DNA of 64,000 nt from Solea solea (GCF_958295425.1 NC_081146.1:10383985-10447984); one strand, 5' to 3'. Counted from the first letter of the stretch, positions 49,807 to 63,711 are shown. Program-made: numbers and translations. The notes: generated from the letters alone by a model not told the origin.

Positions 49807-52800
49807 ATGCTGCAGACGATTTACGAGGGCGAGTCAAGTTTCTCCACAACAGAAGGGCACGTTGGACACCAGCAGCAGCCCACCCAGAGCAAGATGCACA
49901 ACGTGAACAACTCAGGTGATCACACAGACCGGTGTTTCTACTCCTCTTGAGGAATCTTAGTATTTTCCCCGTCTTTCCCCCCCCTCTTCTTTGCATTCCT
50001 GCCCCTGCCTTTTCTCCTTTTGCTGAATCTGTTCCCACTTCTCCGCTATCTCACATCCTCTGTGAGTCTCACACACACACACACACACACGTTCACTCTC
50101 TATCTCTCTCGCTCTCTCACTCTCTCGCATACTCTCAACTCTTTGCGCTCAGCTGGTCTCTCATTCTGTGTGAAAAGAGAACTCAAACCTTCTCAGCACA
50201 GCAGCGTGGTAGGATCAGGCACTTCTTCCTGAATCAAGGTATTTACTCTTGTGTTTCTCAGATGAGTAGTCACTTGAATTTGTGCTAACAAACGTCTTGT
50301 GATGAGTTAAAACCGCCTGTGTCTATTCAGCATGCAGAAGAGTGCTATTTTTATATGAAAAAGAAAGAAACATGTTAACACTATTCCCATGCTCTCCTTC
50401 TCTGAAATGAGTCAGTGTGACCATGAAAGGAGTGTTGTGTTTTGCGAGCTTCCATGTCAGTATGCACTTTTCAGGGAACCGGAAAAACTGTACGGAGAGG
50501 ACAAATGAAAGGTTTCTCTCAGGGTATTTACAACAGACATTGACTGTTCTATTTTTGAGCTGAGAAGTGAATTGAATTGAAAAGAGTTCACGCTGACATC
50601 AGTATGAGTAACCTGTATTCACCGGCTTAAGATGAGTCACACCTATTTTGCGTTGATTTTTTTTTTTTTTTTTTTTTTTTAGAACGTTGCTATTGATAAA
50701 ATGCCTTTTTGAAATAGTTTCGGGCTTGAAGCATTGTGTCCTACGATACTGTTCAAATGAATGCGTTACGGCAAAGTGCACAATGAGTCATGTTTGACTA
50801 GATTTACTGGAATGTAATATGACCAATTTTAGCGTAGTATTTAAAGATGAGCTAAAACTCGTAACAAATAAAAAAAAAACAACAACACTGTCTTAAATCT
50901 GATTTGAGAGAAGTGAACAGTGTGCCTGAAAACCTCTCCCGGCAGTGGGCTGAACGTGAGGGGATTTAAAAATAAAACGGGAGCATGACGGGGAGATGAC
51001 ACATTCCACCTCTGTCAATAGAACAGGTTATCTGACCATCTGGCTGCACTGTCTTGACGGCCAGTGAGCCAAACAACAATTATACTGAGCGCCTTAATTC
51101 AGACTCCTTGCTTATTCTGTGGGTCAGCTATTCTTAGGTGAGTTATTTTCAGCTTATGGCATTAGCCTGCTAAGATTAGGCGTCTGTGCGTTATCATTCC
51201 ATCTCGCCGTGCTCCTGATATAACAGCAGTTCAGAACAGATATATATATGTATATATATATAGATATATAGATATATATATATAGGGATTTTGCCTGTTT
51301 AATATGTTCTTTCCACACCTGACAGTGACTCACATTATCTGGGCGAAATGCTGTACCAGGATCACTTTGTGTGAATTTGCTATAAGCGAACGCTTTCCCT
51401 TTAAAGTCGACTGTTATCTGCGTTTGAGGATATTGATCCGTCTTTGTGAACAGCGCTGTTTAGCTTTAGCTTTGTGAGCGTGTTTTCTGTGGCAGTCTTC
51501 GCAGCATTTAAATCAGGACCTCTGTTGTTACACTTCAGAAAGACTGTGAAAATTGAAAGGCCATATTTTGTTTTGATCAGTGCCAGTAACATTAAAGTTC
51601 TGACAAGCACGGCCCTCACTGCGCTCTCCAGCGGGGGAAATCTAATTGTGCAAAATATCATGTAAAATATCATGCATGCTCCTTTGAATAGGGACCTTCA
51701 CAGCGCAACAATGCTGCCCCTTTCAAGTCCTCTTATCTGTATTCTGTATCTACTTACCATCCATGCTTCAAGTGCCCCCTTGCTGATGAGCCTGAGCAAA
51801 CCAGTACAAAAGAAGATGATTTTGTTTCAGTGTGCTTTTACGATTGCTCATTAAAGGAGTGAAGTAACCTATTATTTTGAATCAAAGCTTAGTCCAAGTA
51901 AAAATATATATGTTGCATTTTTGTTATGGTGTAATGTACAGCTGAAGATTTAATACATTTGACATTTCAATTTTATTGACTTGATGATGTAGAGCTGGCA
52001 GTGGATAATGATGTAAAGCCTTGACAGAGGGACACTTAGTTTCTTGTGTTATCTCCGTCTTTTTGCTTGGATCGAGATTCAGCATCATTTTGTGTGGCGG
52101 TGTTGTTTGGCGGGTAATAACTGGACTTCTGGCTCCCTTTAGTCTGTGATGGTACGGCTCAGCTCTCTTTGTTAGCAGATAGCCTGCAAGCCGCAGCTCT
52201 GGCTCAGCTGCAAGGACGAGTCTGAGTCTTAAAAATAAAGACCTGTTTCCTGCTTTAGACATGCCAGCTGCTCAAAATAACAAGGCACTTAATGAGAGAC
52301 CCAGCACCACATTGCAGTTGGAAGCATCAGCTTATTTTTGCCCTCAAACATCTTCTGTATCTTTGGATCTATTTATACTCTCAGACAGGGAATTAAGATC
52401 AACAAGTGTCTCAATAACACTCTAAATGTTCACAATGTACATGTCTACAGTGTAAACACAAAGGGACCCACTGTTGTTGTTTGCTTTTATTTTTCGGCTC
52501 ATCAATAATGAAATATGAATTAAATATGTTTTATCAATGGTTAGTGTAAACATTCTGTAGACACACTCATACACTGATAGAGCAACCAGAGTTCCATCAA
52601 ATATGATTTTACTGCTTCAGACCAAGCAGAATGTATAAGGACATCTGCAAAAAGCAGATATTTAACAATTCTAATAAAAATGAAAGAAGTTCTTAAATAT
52701 ATATTATTACTAAAAAAAAAGATGAAATGCCACAATAAATATTCATCGTACTGAACTCGTTTTATGAACAAATTAAATAGGGCATTATTTTATCTCCATG

Positions 52801-55800
52801 CCAACACTCGCGCAGCATAATTTCCCCCTTTTTTATGTTGAAATGTGAGCATTTGCCTCATTCACAGACACTAAAACATATCTATAGGTGCAACACAGAC
52901 TCGGCAAGGTGTAAAAATAGCTGCATACTTTATATTCAGTGGTATAGTGTTACAGTTTGAATGATTTCTTTTTCATTTAAGTTCAAGGTGAGAAGTCCAA
53001 TGTGAGCCTGCATGATGACTTATCCTAATAGTGTTTCGCTGTGTATTATTTCTGTGTTTCAGACGCCTCACATGTAGTAGTAATGTCACTGACGATGTGA
53101 CGTCTATTCTCCCTCCAGGGTGGGAAGACTGCTAATGTGGCCTGAGGCAAAAAAAAAAAGAGGAAAAAAGACCGCCATCCAACATCTCAAATTAAGGCTG
53201 TGATTGTCACTCTAACAACCACCAAGGCTAATGAGAGGCATATCGGTTATAGAAATAAACACTTTGGGGACACTAGTGGTGCGACGCTGCAGTGAGAGCG
53301 TGGTCACAGGCCATGAGTCACTCAATCCCCCTTGGCAGGTCCTCCACAGGGAGGAATTTGGGCATGGGGCAGGGTGCTTGTCGCACCCTTGTGCTAAAAA
53401 CAAATTTGGGACCTGTCATTCATAAATCTCTTGTTTACCAGTGCCTAGAGACACTTCAGGACTGCACTCTCCACCAATCAGGAGGCACGTCACTGTCACT
53501 CGGAACAAAGTATTCTTAGCGAGGGTCATGATCGCCAGTGGATCTGTTGAATCACTGACCCTACTTCTTCTTTTTCTTCTTCTTCTTCTTCGAGAGTGAT
53601 CGCTTTAGAAATTGACCCAAAAGTTACATTAATGCACCTCTGCGCTTTTATTTTTGCCCGTGTTAAATTGAGCAGGCCACCTCACAACTGTGACAGTCTT
53701 TTGCACATTGTCTATATTAAGACCCTGCTCAGAAAAGCATTTATATTTAGCCCCAGTTACTGGTGGTTCCATATTCTCCTCAGCCTGGAGAGTATTTTTG
53801 TAATACAGAAACATTACATTTCAGTTTTGGGTAGGTTTAGGGTACATGTGACTCAAATGTATCAACTGTGAATTTGAGGCTGTTGAAACAAAGCTTCTTA
53901 TGTATCCTGTGGTTGAGTTGAGTACATAGACAGAGGCATGCATTGACCTTTCCCCTGTGTTTCACTCAGCACGGATGACAATGTCAATAGTGAAAAATGA
54001 ATTTTACATTAGGTAGTGGATTCAGCTGAGGCAGAACTATACCTATGTACCTTCAGGACCTTATTATGTTTCCCTCAAAGCTGCCATTTTATCCAGCGTT
54101 ATTTTGCCCACACAGTGGACGAGAATAGAAACGGGCCCAAGAGGCTGTTGTGGTTTCCTCAAGGGCTGTTTCATCCAGCCTTGGTTGTCAAAGGTTGCTT
54201 AAGCTTTCACACTCGTCCTTCACCTCCCCACTTAAACCACTGTCTGAGATGTTCTGATGGAGGCTCAGCTTGGTGTGCTGATCCTTAATGCCAGTCACAA
54301 TGAGGGTACAGAATGGAATATAAGATTAATTAGATATCGCAGTGGTAAATTCTCCAAAGCAGCAGGTGCTTTTTTGTTGTTGCGTGTTTTTTTGATTTTT
54401 CTTTTGCTATATTTAGGTCTACTAGAGAAAAATATCCCGAAGGCTCCCTGATTCTGTGAGCCCTTCACTGGTTCACAGTTTCACGGCTGCCCCTGGAATA
54501 GTAGCCTCCACAAAAGAGTCCTTTTTTCCAAGTACTTTCAAGCCAAGATTAATATTCCCTGTCAGGAAAGAAGGCTCTGTTCTACAGGTGCCTGCTGAGC
54601 TGTTTCCCTCGACTGTCATTTGATTGGTGCTGTTTTTAGAACACAGGGAGAAGAAATACAGCTCAGGAGTCCCTTCTTACTGTCTTTACTCTTTGAACAT
54701 GTTTTAAGACGACTTATCATATCACTTAGCCACTGACTGTCTTCAGAGTGTGAGTCTGTGTGCCTTTGTGTGTGTGTGTTGGATGGTTTTGTAACATGTT
54801 CTCTCTGCTGGGGACTCCTTTCTTATATAAGCGCTGAAAAGCTGATATAATAGTCAACATGTCACATTGCCACTGTAGGCAGGAGATGACATGCAGTGAG
54901 ACTCAATATCTGCAGGATGGGGAGACGTAATTATGTCGCCAGCGTTGCCATGGCAGCGGCAAGTTAGGGTGGTGGATACTCGGGTGTGGGGGTTGTCACA
55001 GACCAGGATTGCGCCACTTGCTTTTATGTTTCTATTTATAATCATCACCGCCGCATAGACATGGAATGGTGGCAAAGAAAAACAGGCTACATGGCAAAAC
55101 AAATGGGCGCCAGTGAGCTTCACAGCATCGGTGAACACTGGCACGCTGCATCTTAATTGACAGCTACACCCAGCGTCACTACTTCTTCTGGCAGGTTTAA
55201 ATTCTTATTCATTGGTATATTGCATTATAGTTGATGAAGATAAATACAGGCACAGGACAAACACTAGACAATGTAAGTGAAAATATAAAGTGTCACATGT
55301 CACTGTTTCTAAAAGCATAAAAGCAGGTGGTGAAGAAAAGCATTGTCCATGTTTGTTCTCTTAAATGTGACCCTTGAGAAGATTGAGCCAATGAATGCAC
55401 TCAGTAAATCTCTCTGTAGCCACGGGAATTTTAAGAAGGTTTGAATATTTCCCTGGTTTGAAAACCAATGAAACATTATACAGTCTGCACAATGCTTACC
55501 CTTCTTTGAATGTCACTCCATGATCGGCATAACTAACACGTCATTTAGTCAAGAACTGGCCACTTTATATAGTGAGTGGCCAAATATGCTGTGTCCCGAA
55601 TACATACATAGGTGATCCTGCAAGCGGCACGACTGTTTTAAAGATACAGAAGTGTGGATTATCATAAAAACAAAACAAAAAGGGACAGAGAAAAATATTG
55701 TACAGTCACTCATCATCCTCTGTGGAAGTAGGTGATGAAGTGGCCCTGTCTCTGTTGTTCGTAACTGGAAATTGATTTTCTCTGTGGAACATGCTATATA

Positions 55801-58800
55801 TAGAGCTGGGAGACCAAAGGGATGTCCTCTTACTTTGTATCTGGCAACTACTTACAATGAAGGTAGTTGTCAAAGACAAAGACGGGCCTCGCCGACGCAC
55901 ACGTTTACAGTATCTGCACTTAAAGATCAGTGACGGGAATTTCACAGTGGCGTGAAATCATAAACACGTGGATTCATCAACTTTCGTCTCCTTGAATTAT
56001 TTATATAACGCAGTGATGTCTGCATGATGTTCTGAGGAATCCCTTATTTATTTATTTTATCCGGCCGTGCAAAGATAGGATTTATCTAAATACTTTAATC
56101 ACCACTGTAGCATTCCGTGCCAAATGTCCATTCAGTGTGTTCTACAGCTGCTCCCAGTGGACGCTACACTGACCGATGTGATGCTGTTTGTTTATAGACA
56201 TTTTTATAATTGCAGGTTTCTGGGGATCGCGAGAGAAAAATATGTGCTCCTTATTTCTGGGCTTACTTATTTATTTTACCATGTTTCTTTTCTCTTTCTC
56301 TTTTAACATATTTTTGTCTACAGCAATATACATATTTAAAATAAGACTGCGTATTGGCAAAAATAATACATATCCTCCATACAGGGGGGAAGATTCAATA
56401 CATTAAGATATACTGGGATGCTATTAGCACAGGAATAACATGTATTGTTTGTCTAGTGAGAGGTGTGGAAGGAGGGGAAGACAGTCAAATAGCTGAAAGG
56501 ATCTTGCAAACTAGTAGTCGGAAGCTTAAAAAGAAAACAAAATCATGCACTTTCATAATTCCACTGTCAAAAATATGTCTTGATATTAATACACGTGGCT
56601 AAAATGAATTGTTACAGGATCATGCCATGCAATTAAAGACTGACAAAGCTATGTTCTCCTTTATCTCTTCTTTCCACTGACGTCCTCAGTTGACATTAAG
56701 CCAGACGTGCCGTTGGCTGTGGATCCCTTATCTCCTTTGGACCTGCGCACAGATCTGAGGATGCTGGGGCCAGGATCGGACCCAGGTCTGTGGGAGAGGC
56801 AGCTGCAGCAGGAGTTGCTCATCATTCAGAAGCAGCAGCAGATCCAGAAGCAGTTACTGATCAGCGAGTTCCAGAAGCAGCATGAGAAGCTGACCCGTCA
56901 GCACCAGGCTCAGCTCCAGGAGCACCTTAAGGTCAGCGATGCACCGGACAGATGTATGGAGGACAGCACAGCAGTGCACCATGCGGAACAACACAACACA
57001 GCAGTGTTCAAAACAGAAGAGCACAAACACAGCATGGTATAGTGCAGATCAGTGGAAAACATTATAGCTCAGGATAATGTTACAGAGTGCAGAAAAGAAG
57101 GAAACTCAGCACTGCAAGGCAGGGTGTTGAGCAATACATTATAGCACAGCGTGGGTCTTGTTTTTACAGACAAGTACAGAATAGTCCATCACAGCAAAAT
57201 GCAGACTGTTGTTTTAAAAATATATTTATCAGTGTGCGTCATGCTGACTTGAGGCCTGCGTGTTTCTCAGCTCCAGCAGGAGCTCCAGGCCATGAAACAG
57301 CAGCAGGAGCTCGCTGAGAAGGAGCGCCGTCTCGAGCAGCAGCAGCAACAGCAGCAGCAGCAGAGCCAGCAGGAGAAGGAGCAGGAGAGGCATCGGCGAG
57401 AGCAGCATGTTTCCAGCCTCAGCCTCAGGGCTAAGGAGCGCTCCAGAGAGAGTAAGAGCTTGACACCGCCATCATCGCCATCTTTTAAACATCAGGGGTG
57501 GAATTTGTGATTTTTAACGGCCGCAGGCTGAAGCGACCGCGATGCTCTGAAATCACCATAATCCTCAACCTCTTCAGTCATTTTTAATGCATTACCTTAG
57601 TGTGTGGCCAAACACAAAACATGCATCTAAACAGCTAAATTGTAATGGTTTCCTGTAGCGAGACGCTGTACTGACTGAGAAACTACTCATATACAGTTTT
57701 CATACAGCGCCCGTAATTATTTACTAATGATTTACTAATATCCAGACATCATTTGTGCTACGAAAGCTCAGTAGGCTTTGTAGCTTCTTAAGCTCTTGGA
57801 GCTTGGTGGCGTGGAAATGCTGCCAACACGAACACAAACAAGTGATGTAACATTTGATTCTAATTTCACTTTTTACAGCAACCAGCCATTCATTAATGAT
57901 AACTTTAGTCAAGTCATATGTTCGTATTTCAGTCAGAGGACACACAATTGCCTTTTTTTTTTGGTGATAATGAATTAATCAAACTGTTATATTTATTTGC
58001 CATCTGGTAGCATTTTAAGACTGCATATTCTGTCTGTCTTACAAACTTGGAATTATTATTATTATTTTTTGTTTTTTTATATTCTTTATTCATCAGATAA
58101 AGGAACATATTCATGATCGAAGGATCACGAGGGCATGTTTCCTTGAACTGATGACATCAGGTTGTCCAGTGACATTTAAGCCCTGAGTTGAGGAGGACAT
58201 GTCTTTCAATAGCACAATGAAAATAGATTCAGATAGAGTGTTTCATATCTGTTTTTACCTTACAGCTAATAATAAACTAGATTTAGGGCCCGGACAGATC
58301 AGGTAATTTGAGACGTTGTCCTGCAACTGTAACCCTCCAGTGGGAAAGAACATCCCTAGGCAGTATCACTTTAGCAGCTTGAAACTAATATTGTGCTCCT
58401 GCACCACTAGGGGGAGATCTCCCTACATTAGTTGGGGGTTCTTCAAAATCTTAAAGAGGAGATTTTAGAGGAAAATTGAAAATAAAAAATAGTCATGGTT
58501 AGTAAAAAATCTGTAGTAAATCTGCAAGTTTCATAAAGGTAAAAAGTAGATCTTCATATTGTATTGGAAATAATCGTCATCAGTTGTTGCCCTAGGGTGA
58601 CCCCAATCCCTTTGGTTCGGTCTTTTGGTCCCACAGGTGCAGTGGCCAGTACCGAGGTGAAGCAGAAACTCCAAGAGTTTCTGTTGAGCAAATCCGCCAA
58701 AGACCCCGTGGGTAGTGGAGCCAGCCATTCTTTCCTCCACCACCCAAAACTCTGGTACACGTAAGTACTCTTCATGTCTTTCAGGAGACACATACTATAT

Positions 58801-61800
58801 TTAAATCTCACAGAAGCGCTCTTTACTTTTTATAATCTCAAAAAAACGTGCTTTTATGTGATCAGGTCGTCTCACCACACGTCACTGGACCAAAGCTCTT
58901 CGCCTCTGGGTGGGACATCTCCCACCTGCCACTACACTCTGCCATCGCCTATAGAGAGCAAAGACGACTTCCCCTTGAGGAAGACAGGTTTGTTAATTTA
59001 CACTCACCACACACGCACGTGCACACACAGCAAAGACCTAAAAGTAATACACTATGTGTACACACTGTTCCTCAAACAGTTATTTTCAGTTTCACTACAC
59101 TGGGTTATTATTAAACCCAGTGTCATTTTGCCCCCTGTCAATCAAAAGGTCATTTCCTCAGTTAGTATTTCCCGGGGTTGCTGATGACCTGCTAATGACA
59201 TCAGTTAGGCTCATTATGACCTTTGCTCGCTCCTCATTCCTTCAGGGCTTCACACGAAACGTTCACAAGAAACTAAACTTTTAACTAACTTTTACTTTTA
59301 ACTCCTATTTGGATTATTCTAAAAGGACGGCGGCGGAACACAACCAGCAAAACATTTTCATTGTATCTTTTTTGCTTCACAAGTTTTTGATTTTAATTGC
59401 TGTTATTTGTACTGCAATTACCTTGCAATTATTTAGAAGGAACCACATTTGTCCTTATGTTACAATAATAAACCAAGTTGCAGGGCCCCTTTGAACAGTT
59501 TAGTGGTGAATGAGTGAATTAAAGCAGATTAATTACTCCTGAGTTATGGACTTTAAAAACTATTTTGAAAAGACACAGGTTTTCCACGAAAGAGCCGCTC
59601 AGGTTTGTTGGTTTTAAGTCAGACGAACCCTTTGGGGACGACTGTGTAAATACATTTAATTCCTGGCCTCTCGTGGTTTGCAAGTGCTCGCCAAGCTAAA
59701 AACTTCATAATTCGACAGTGAGGTCACTAAATTGCATTATGATCTTTTCCCTTCTGCGTCTCTTGTAATTACACTGGAAAACAATTATACTTGTTGAGTT
59801 ATTTAACTACAAGCCTGCCATGTTGCGTGTTTACCCAACTTAAAGATCAGGCTTGGGAATTATAGCTTGTAAATGAAGGTTGCTGCATGGCGAGGATAAA
59901 TATTAGAACGGTAAATGGAAGCTTTGACAGCTTTTCTTTATTGTAATCACTTTGAATCACACCATCTTCAAACATAAATGCCCCTTCTGAAGATATACAC
60001 TTGCATTTTTGAAACGTGTCTTTAGACTCACAAAGTTAAGACCTTGTCTCACAAGTAACCAGTTGAAAATAACAGAGAGACCATCTCTGGTAGCATTGTT
60101 GGCTTTTTTACTCTGAAAGTAAAAAAAAAAAGGTAGATTTAAACCAACGACTGCTCTCCTCTGCTCAAACACAACGTTTTCATTCCTCTATTTACATGGT
60201 TAAACCATCTCCCTGTATCCGTATCTGACTCTTTCACTGATAAAACTATTTATTGCTCTTTGGATTCCTGAATCTATATATGGTCATTTCCTGCTTAGGC
60301 CTTCCTCCCCCACTTCCTGTCTGTCTTCATTAAAGTCCTCGGAGAGCTCGGCACGCGAGAGGGACACACAAAGGTAGTGTTGTTCCCGGAGCCACTGGCT
60401 GTCCCTGATAGCTGATTGGCAGGTGTAACCAAGTTAGGACTGGCACGGGCAGGCTGAACCTCGACACGACTGTTTGTTTAAGCAAGTCTCGCTCTTTGAA
60501 AACAAAATGGAGATGACACGAGAGCTCTGCGTTCCAGTCACCCTGCTCTATCTGACCAGTGGTTGAGTTTGAGGTTGTCATTGTAATAGTCTTTATAACT
60601 GGTGAGACGGTAAATCCCTTTTAAGGCGTTAATATTACATTTTTATTATCGTTTGACAGCTTATGTAAATGTAAATATAACACTTTTAAAAGGCAATAAA
60701 GAGCACCACACACTTTTCGTCGCACTCAAAGTTTTGGAAAGTAGAACAACGATACAAGACAAAAATATAAATAGATAGGGTATCAATAGTCTTTGATCTC
60801 TATTAGATGTTCTATTAGCAGTGAAACCTTAAATACACAGAGCAGCTGTGAAGCACTTTTGTTTCATTTCCTGTGACACAAACTGCAGTTTGAAAGATTT
60901 CACATGATTAACTTGTTTACTTGGTATAGTATATCCTCTTTGTTTCACTTCCCACAAAATAGAATAGACCAGAGCAAGGCCACGCTGTAGTTTGTGCTCA
61001 GAATAGTTGCAGCTTAGCAGTAAGAAGTGCAACACCCTCTCTGGTCTTGACCCAGTTACCAAATGTGTACGTTCAGCAGGTGCAGGGAAGATTTTCAAAA
61101 ATAATCCCTGCAAAGGTAAAACTGTAAAAAAAAATAAAAAAAAGCCTAATCCAGAGTAAAGTTTACATGGAAACTCCCTTTGTTTAGAATATAATAACAT
61201 TTTGTTAATATAAAAAAAAAAAAAAAAAAACATGAATGAAAGAATTCTAGATCTCTTATAATAAAATATATGAGGAACTGTAACTTAGCTTTGGTTAAAA
61301 ATATTATTGCCTTGTAATTTTTAAGAGCATTAATTCTTCAATTTCTGCCTCGGGTTACATAAGAAGGTAAACTGAGAAGCAGGCCCAGAACACACACCTC
61401 AGCTTTCCACAGCCATCTGTCCAGGTCCTGGCTCTAATGGACACAGACACTCAGTGGAGTCAAAATTCTGATTAAGTGCAGATACAAAACACATTCACTG
61501 GCAAAGCCTTTAGCCCTGCAGCACCACATTTAAATGTAATAAGGTGATTGATTTATGACTGCGCTGTAGTGCAGGCATTGCTGTATATTTGTGTTAATGT
61601 AGAGGCCAGAGAAGTGACCCAAGTGCTCTGTGTATATGCATGTACTTGTGCTGCTGCCATCATTGCCTCCTGTTGCACTGTGCACCAGGGCATTTTTTTC
61701 CCCTTGGAGACCAGTGAGAAAGTGTTTGTTCCAGTGCTGCTGTCTGGTGTTCCCGTGGCGACCAATTGGGATGCGTAGCTTGGTGGCAGCAGTGTGTAAA

Positions 61801-63711
61801 AATAGAAAGCAATCAAGGCAGCAGGGCGTGAAGCAGATTCATATGACTCCCAACAGCGTTTTCTCTCCATTTATCTCTCCTGCCTCCTTTCTTCCTCCCT
61901 CGCTCTCTTTCATTCTACCTCACACCCACAGGATTAGAGGTCTGTGCCACGTATTAGTGAAGAAGGTTTTGCTTCTTTTTTGACAATAGCCAGAAATAGC
62001 AACATCTGGCCTGCTCTCTTGAGCTGTACCCCATCACTGCTCCCCCTCCTCCTCCTCCTCCTCCTCTGCCTCCTCCTCACAGTGCACCCACGTCATAGCC
62101 CCACTTCTGCATGTATAGCTGTATAATGTGGCACAATTCAAGAGACCCACTGAATTATTGATTTAAAACTAAATAATTGAAATAGATTGGCTGTTGTGTA
62201 ACTGTAACAGAGGCTTTACATAACGTGGACATAGCGGTATCTATTCTGATTGTTTATCTGAGTGTGTAACGCTTGCTGTGGGACTCCATGTCCAGAGGCT
62301 TGATGGGAAGTCCATGTGCGACATGTTGACCCAGTGACTCAGTGTCACTATCAGCAGATGCAACAACACGACTTTCATTTATATAATGACGCTGAAAGTC
62401 TGTATAAATCGACACTGTTTATGCGAAGGTTCTAAAAATGATTGAATAATTGTAGTGAGACCTCATAACAATTTTGTACCCATTATAATGTCTGGGGTGT
62501 GGAATAAGATGACAGCTTTTTTTTTTAATACTGATGGACTGTATTTCTAAGTCCAGATCAGTTCAGGCCACTCAGGCCAGGCTCCGTGTGTGAGTGTGTA
62601 TGTGTGTGTTCGGACTGTGTATTCGGGTATCTCTGTTTTGCATTAGCAGGGGCGGGGGCGATGGGGATGGGGTTTGAGGGCCTGAAACATCTGCCATGTT
62701 TTTGTGTTAGTTTAACTGTTGCTACTGTATCAGACTGTGGTCACCAGGGCGGCAGGTAGCGCACTCCTTCACTTAGAGCCTCTGTGCTGCTCAAACCTAA
62801 TTTAGTCCAGATGAGGTGGAAATAGGCCCAATCCTGACTCATTTAATTTATCTGAAACCTGCTCTGAATTTCACTGAAACTGAAATGGTTACATGTCAAA
62901 GTGCGACGTTATTGCTTATTTTTGAGCTGATTTATAGTCCTTTTATTCCTCTTTCAGTTCCCTCTTATTTTATGATGTTGCTATTTTCTTTGATAATGTT
63001 CATTTCATGCGGGCTATTCAAAATCAACCTGACTCCATGAAATGATTGGGTAATTGATCTCTATTTTAGCCGTAGTTTGACACTCCGCAGTAAAAATACC
63101 TATTCCTTATTTTTCAGCCTCTGAGCCTAACCTGAAGGTACGATCCCGACTGAAGCAGAAGGTAGCAGAGAGGAGGAGCAGTCCAATGCTGAAGAGAAGA
63201 GATGGAAACATCATGACTCCTTATAAGAAGAGGGCCCTGGAGCTAATGGGTGTGTATTGCCAAGGCATTACATTTATTTTTCTTTGCTACAACATGCGTT
63301 CAAATGGCCTGCATCATATAATCTGGTATTTCAAGTGTTCTCCATAAATAAGACAAAACTACATCCTAGTATTATTATTGCAGCGCTGGACAATAATCAG
63401 CGCTTCTGCAGCGCAGTAACATTTAATGGCGATTGCACTTCAGTGTTAAGAAAGACCGTTTGTAACCAGGCGGCCATGACCGTACACATTAAACTGTTGT
63501 GAGGCTGCAGCTGTTATGGTAAGCCTCTGTGTGTGTGTTTTGAGTGTAGAGAGTGAACATGCATACTTTGTCTGAAACTCCTTGATGTTTTTTAGACTCT
63601 ACGCCCACTAACAGTGCCCCTGGCTCCGGCCCCAGCTCTCCCATAGGGGCCTCCAGTGCCTTGGGGGCTGAAAACGGACCCTCGTCTCTGCCTACCACCA
63701 CAAAAACAGAG
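49807..63711 (+). CDS. hdac9: Histone deacetylase 9 (class IIa), N-terminal half, runs off the right edge
   Basis: HDAC9 is a nucleo-cytoplasmic shuttling co-repressor that binds MEF2 in muscle and other tissues. Exons: 49807-49915, 56690-56931, 57280-57451, 58637-58760, 58866-58987, 63118-63249, 63596-63711, all in frame, 339 residues so far. M1 begins [10 protein letters not shown], like human MLQTIYESES, and an in-frame stop lies 24 nt upstream. Residues 52-56, PLDLR, are the CtBP motif. Residues ~67-165 are the Gln-rich coiled coil, with a nine-Gln run. Residues 181-194, [14 protein letters not shown], are the MEF2-binding helix. RKTASEP (S258) is the first 14-3-3 site. [12 protein letters not shown] is the nuclear localisation region. 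[11 protein letters not shown] and [14 protein letters not shown] exclude HDAC4, 5 and 7. The catalytic domain lies outside the window. Confidence 0.95.
50072..50140. repeat. (CA)n followed by (CT)n microsatellites
   Basis: A perfect CA run followed by CTCT-rich sequence, in hdac9 intron 1 about 160 bases after exon 1. Confidence 0.9.
51238..51286. repeat. AT microsatellite
   Basis: (TA)n with TATG and TAGA interruptions in hdac9 intron 1. Confidence 0.88.
53563..53592. repeat. (TTC)n simple repeat
   Basis: Run of TTC triplets in hdac9 intron 1. Confidence 0.88.
57335..57365 (+). repeat. hdac9: CAG/CAA run encoding polyglutamine in hdac9
   Basis: Nine glutamine codons, mostly CAG with a single CAA, inside the Gln-rich coiled coil of exon 3. 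Human HDAC9 has a mixed Q/R/E sequence here (KLEQQRQEQEVERHRREQQ), so the pure run is an expansion in this lineage. Confidence 0.85.
58988..63117 (+). other. hdac9: hdac9 intron 5 (4.1 kb)
   Basis: No exon seen between 58987 and 63118; the joined protein is continuous across it (RKT then [11 protein letters not shown]). It contains A runs near 60121 and 61212, and a (CTC)n pyrimidine tract at 62041-62078. Confidence 0.6.
62041..62078. repeat. (CTC)n simple repeat
   Basis: CCTCCTCCTCC-type tract in hdac9 intron 5. Confidence 0.88.

Larger units (their letters stand above)
49916..56689 (+). other. hdac9: hdac9 intron 1 (6.8 kb)
   Basis: No exon recognised. It holds CA/CT microsatellites (50072-50140), a T run (50658-50680), an AT microsatellite (51240-51285) and TTC repeats (53563-53592). 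Frames at 55706-55945 and 54016-54288 show no family resemblance. Confidence 0.6.

Noticed and set aside
49679..50038. 119-codon minus-strand frame over hdac9 exon 1
   Set aside because: Shadow of the real exon on the opposite strand.
55706..55945. Minus-strand frame with acidic end, looks slightly transposase-like
   Set aside because: Too short and degenerate; other frames contain stops; no element ends around it.
58402..58416. Possible third CTCF motif (CCACTAGGGGGAGA)
   Set aside because: Lacks the core C after GGG/GG; below the standard used for the other two.
49807..63711. HDAC4, HDAC5 or HDAC7 as the identity of the deacetylase gene
   Set aside because: [18 protein letters not shown] and [14 protein letters not shown] are HDAC9-type; HDAC4 and HDAC5 differ at these places.
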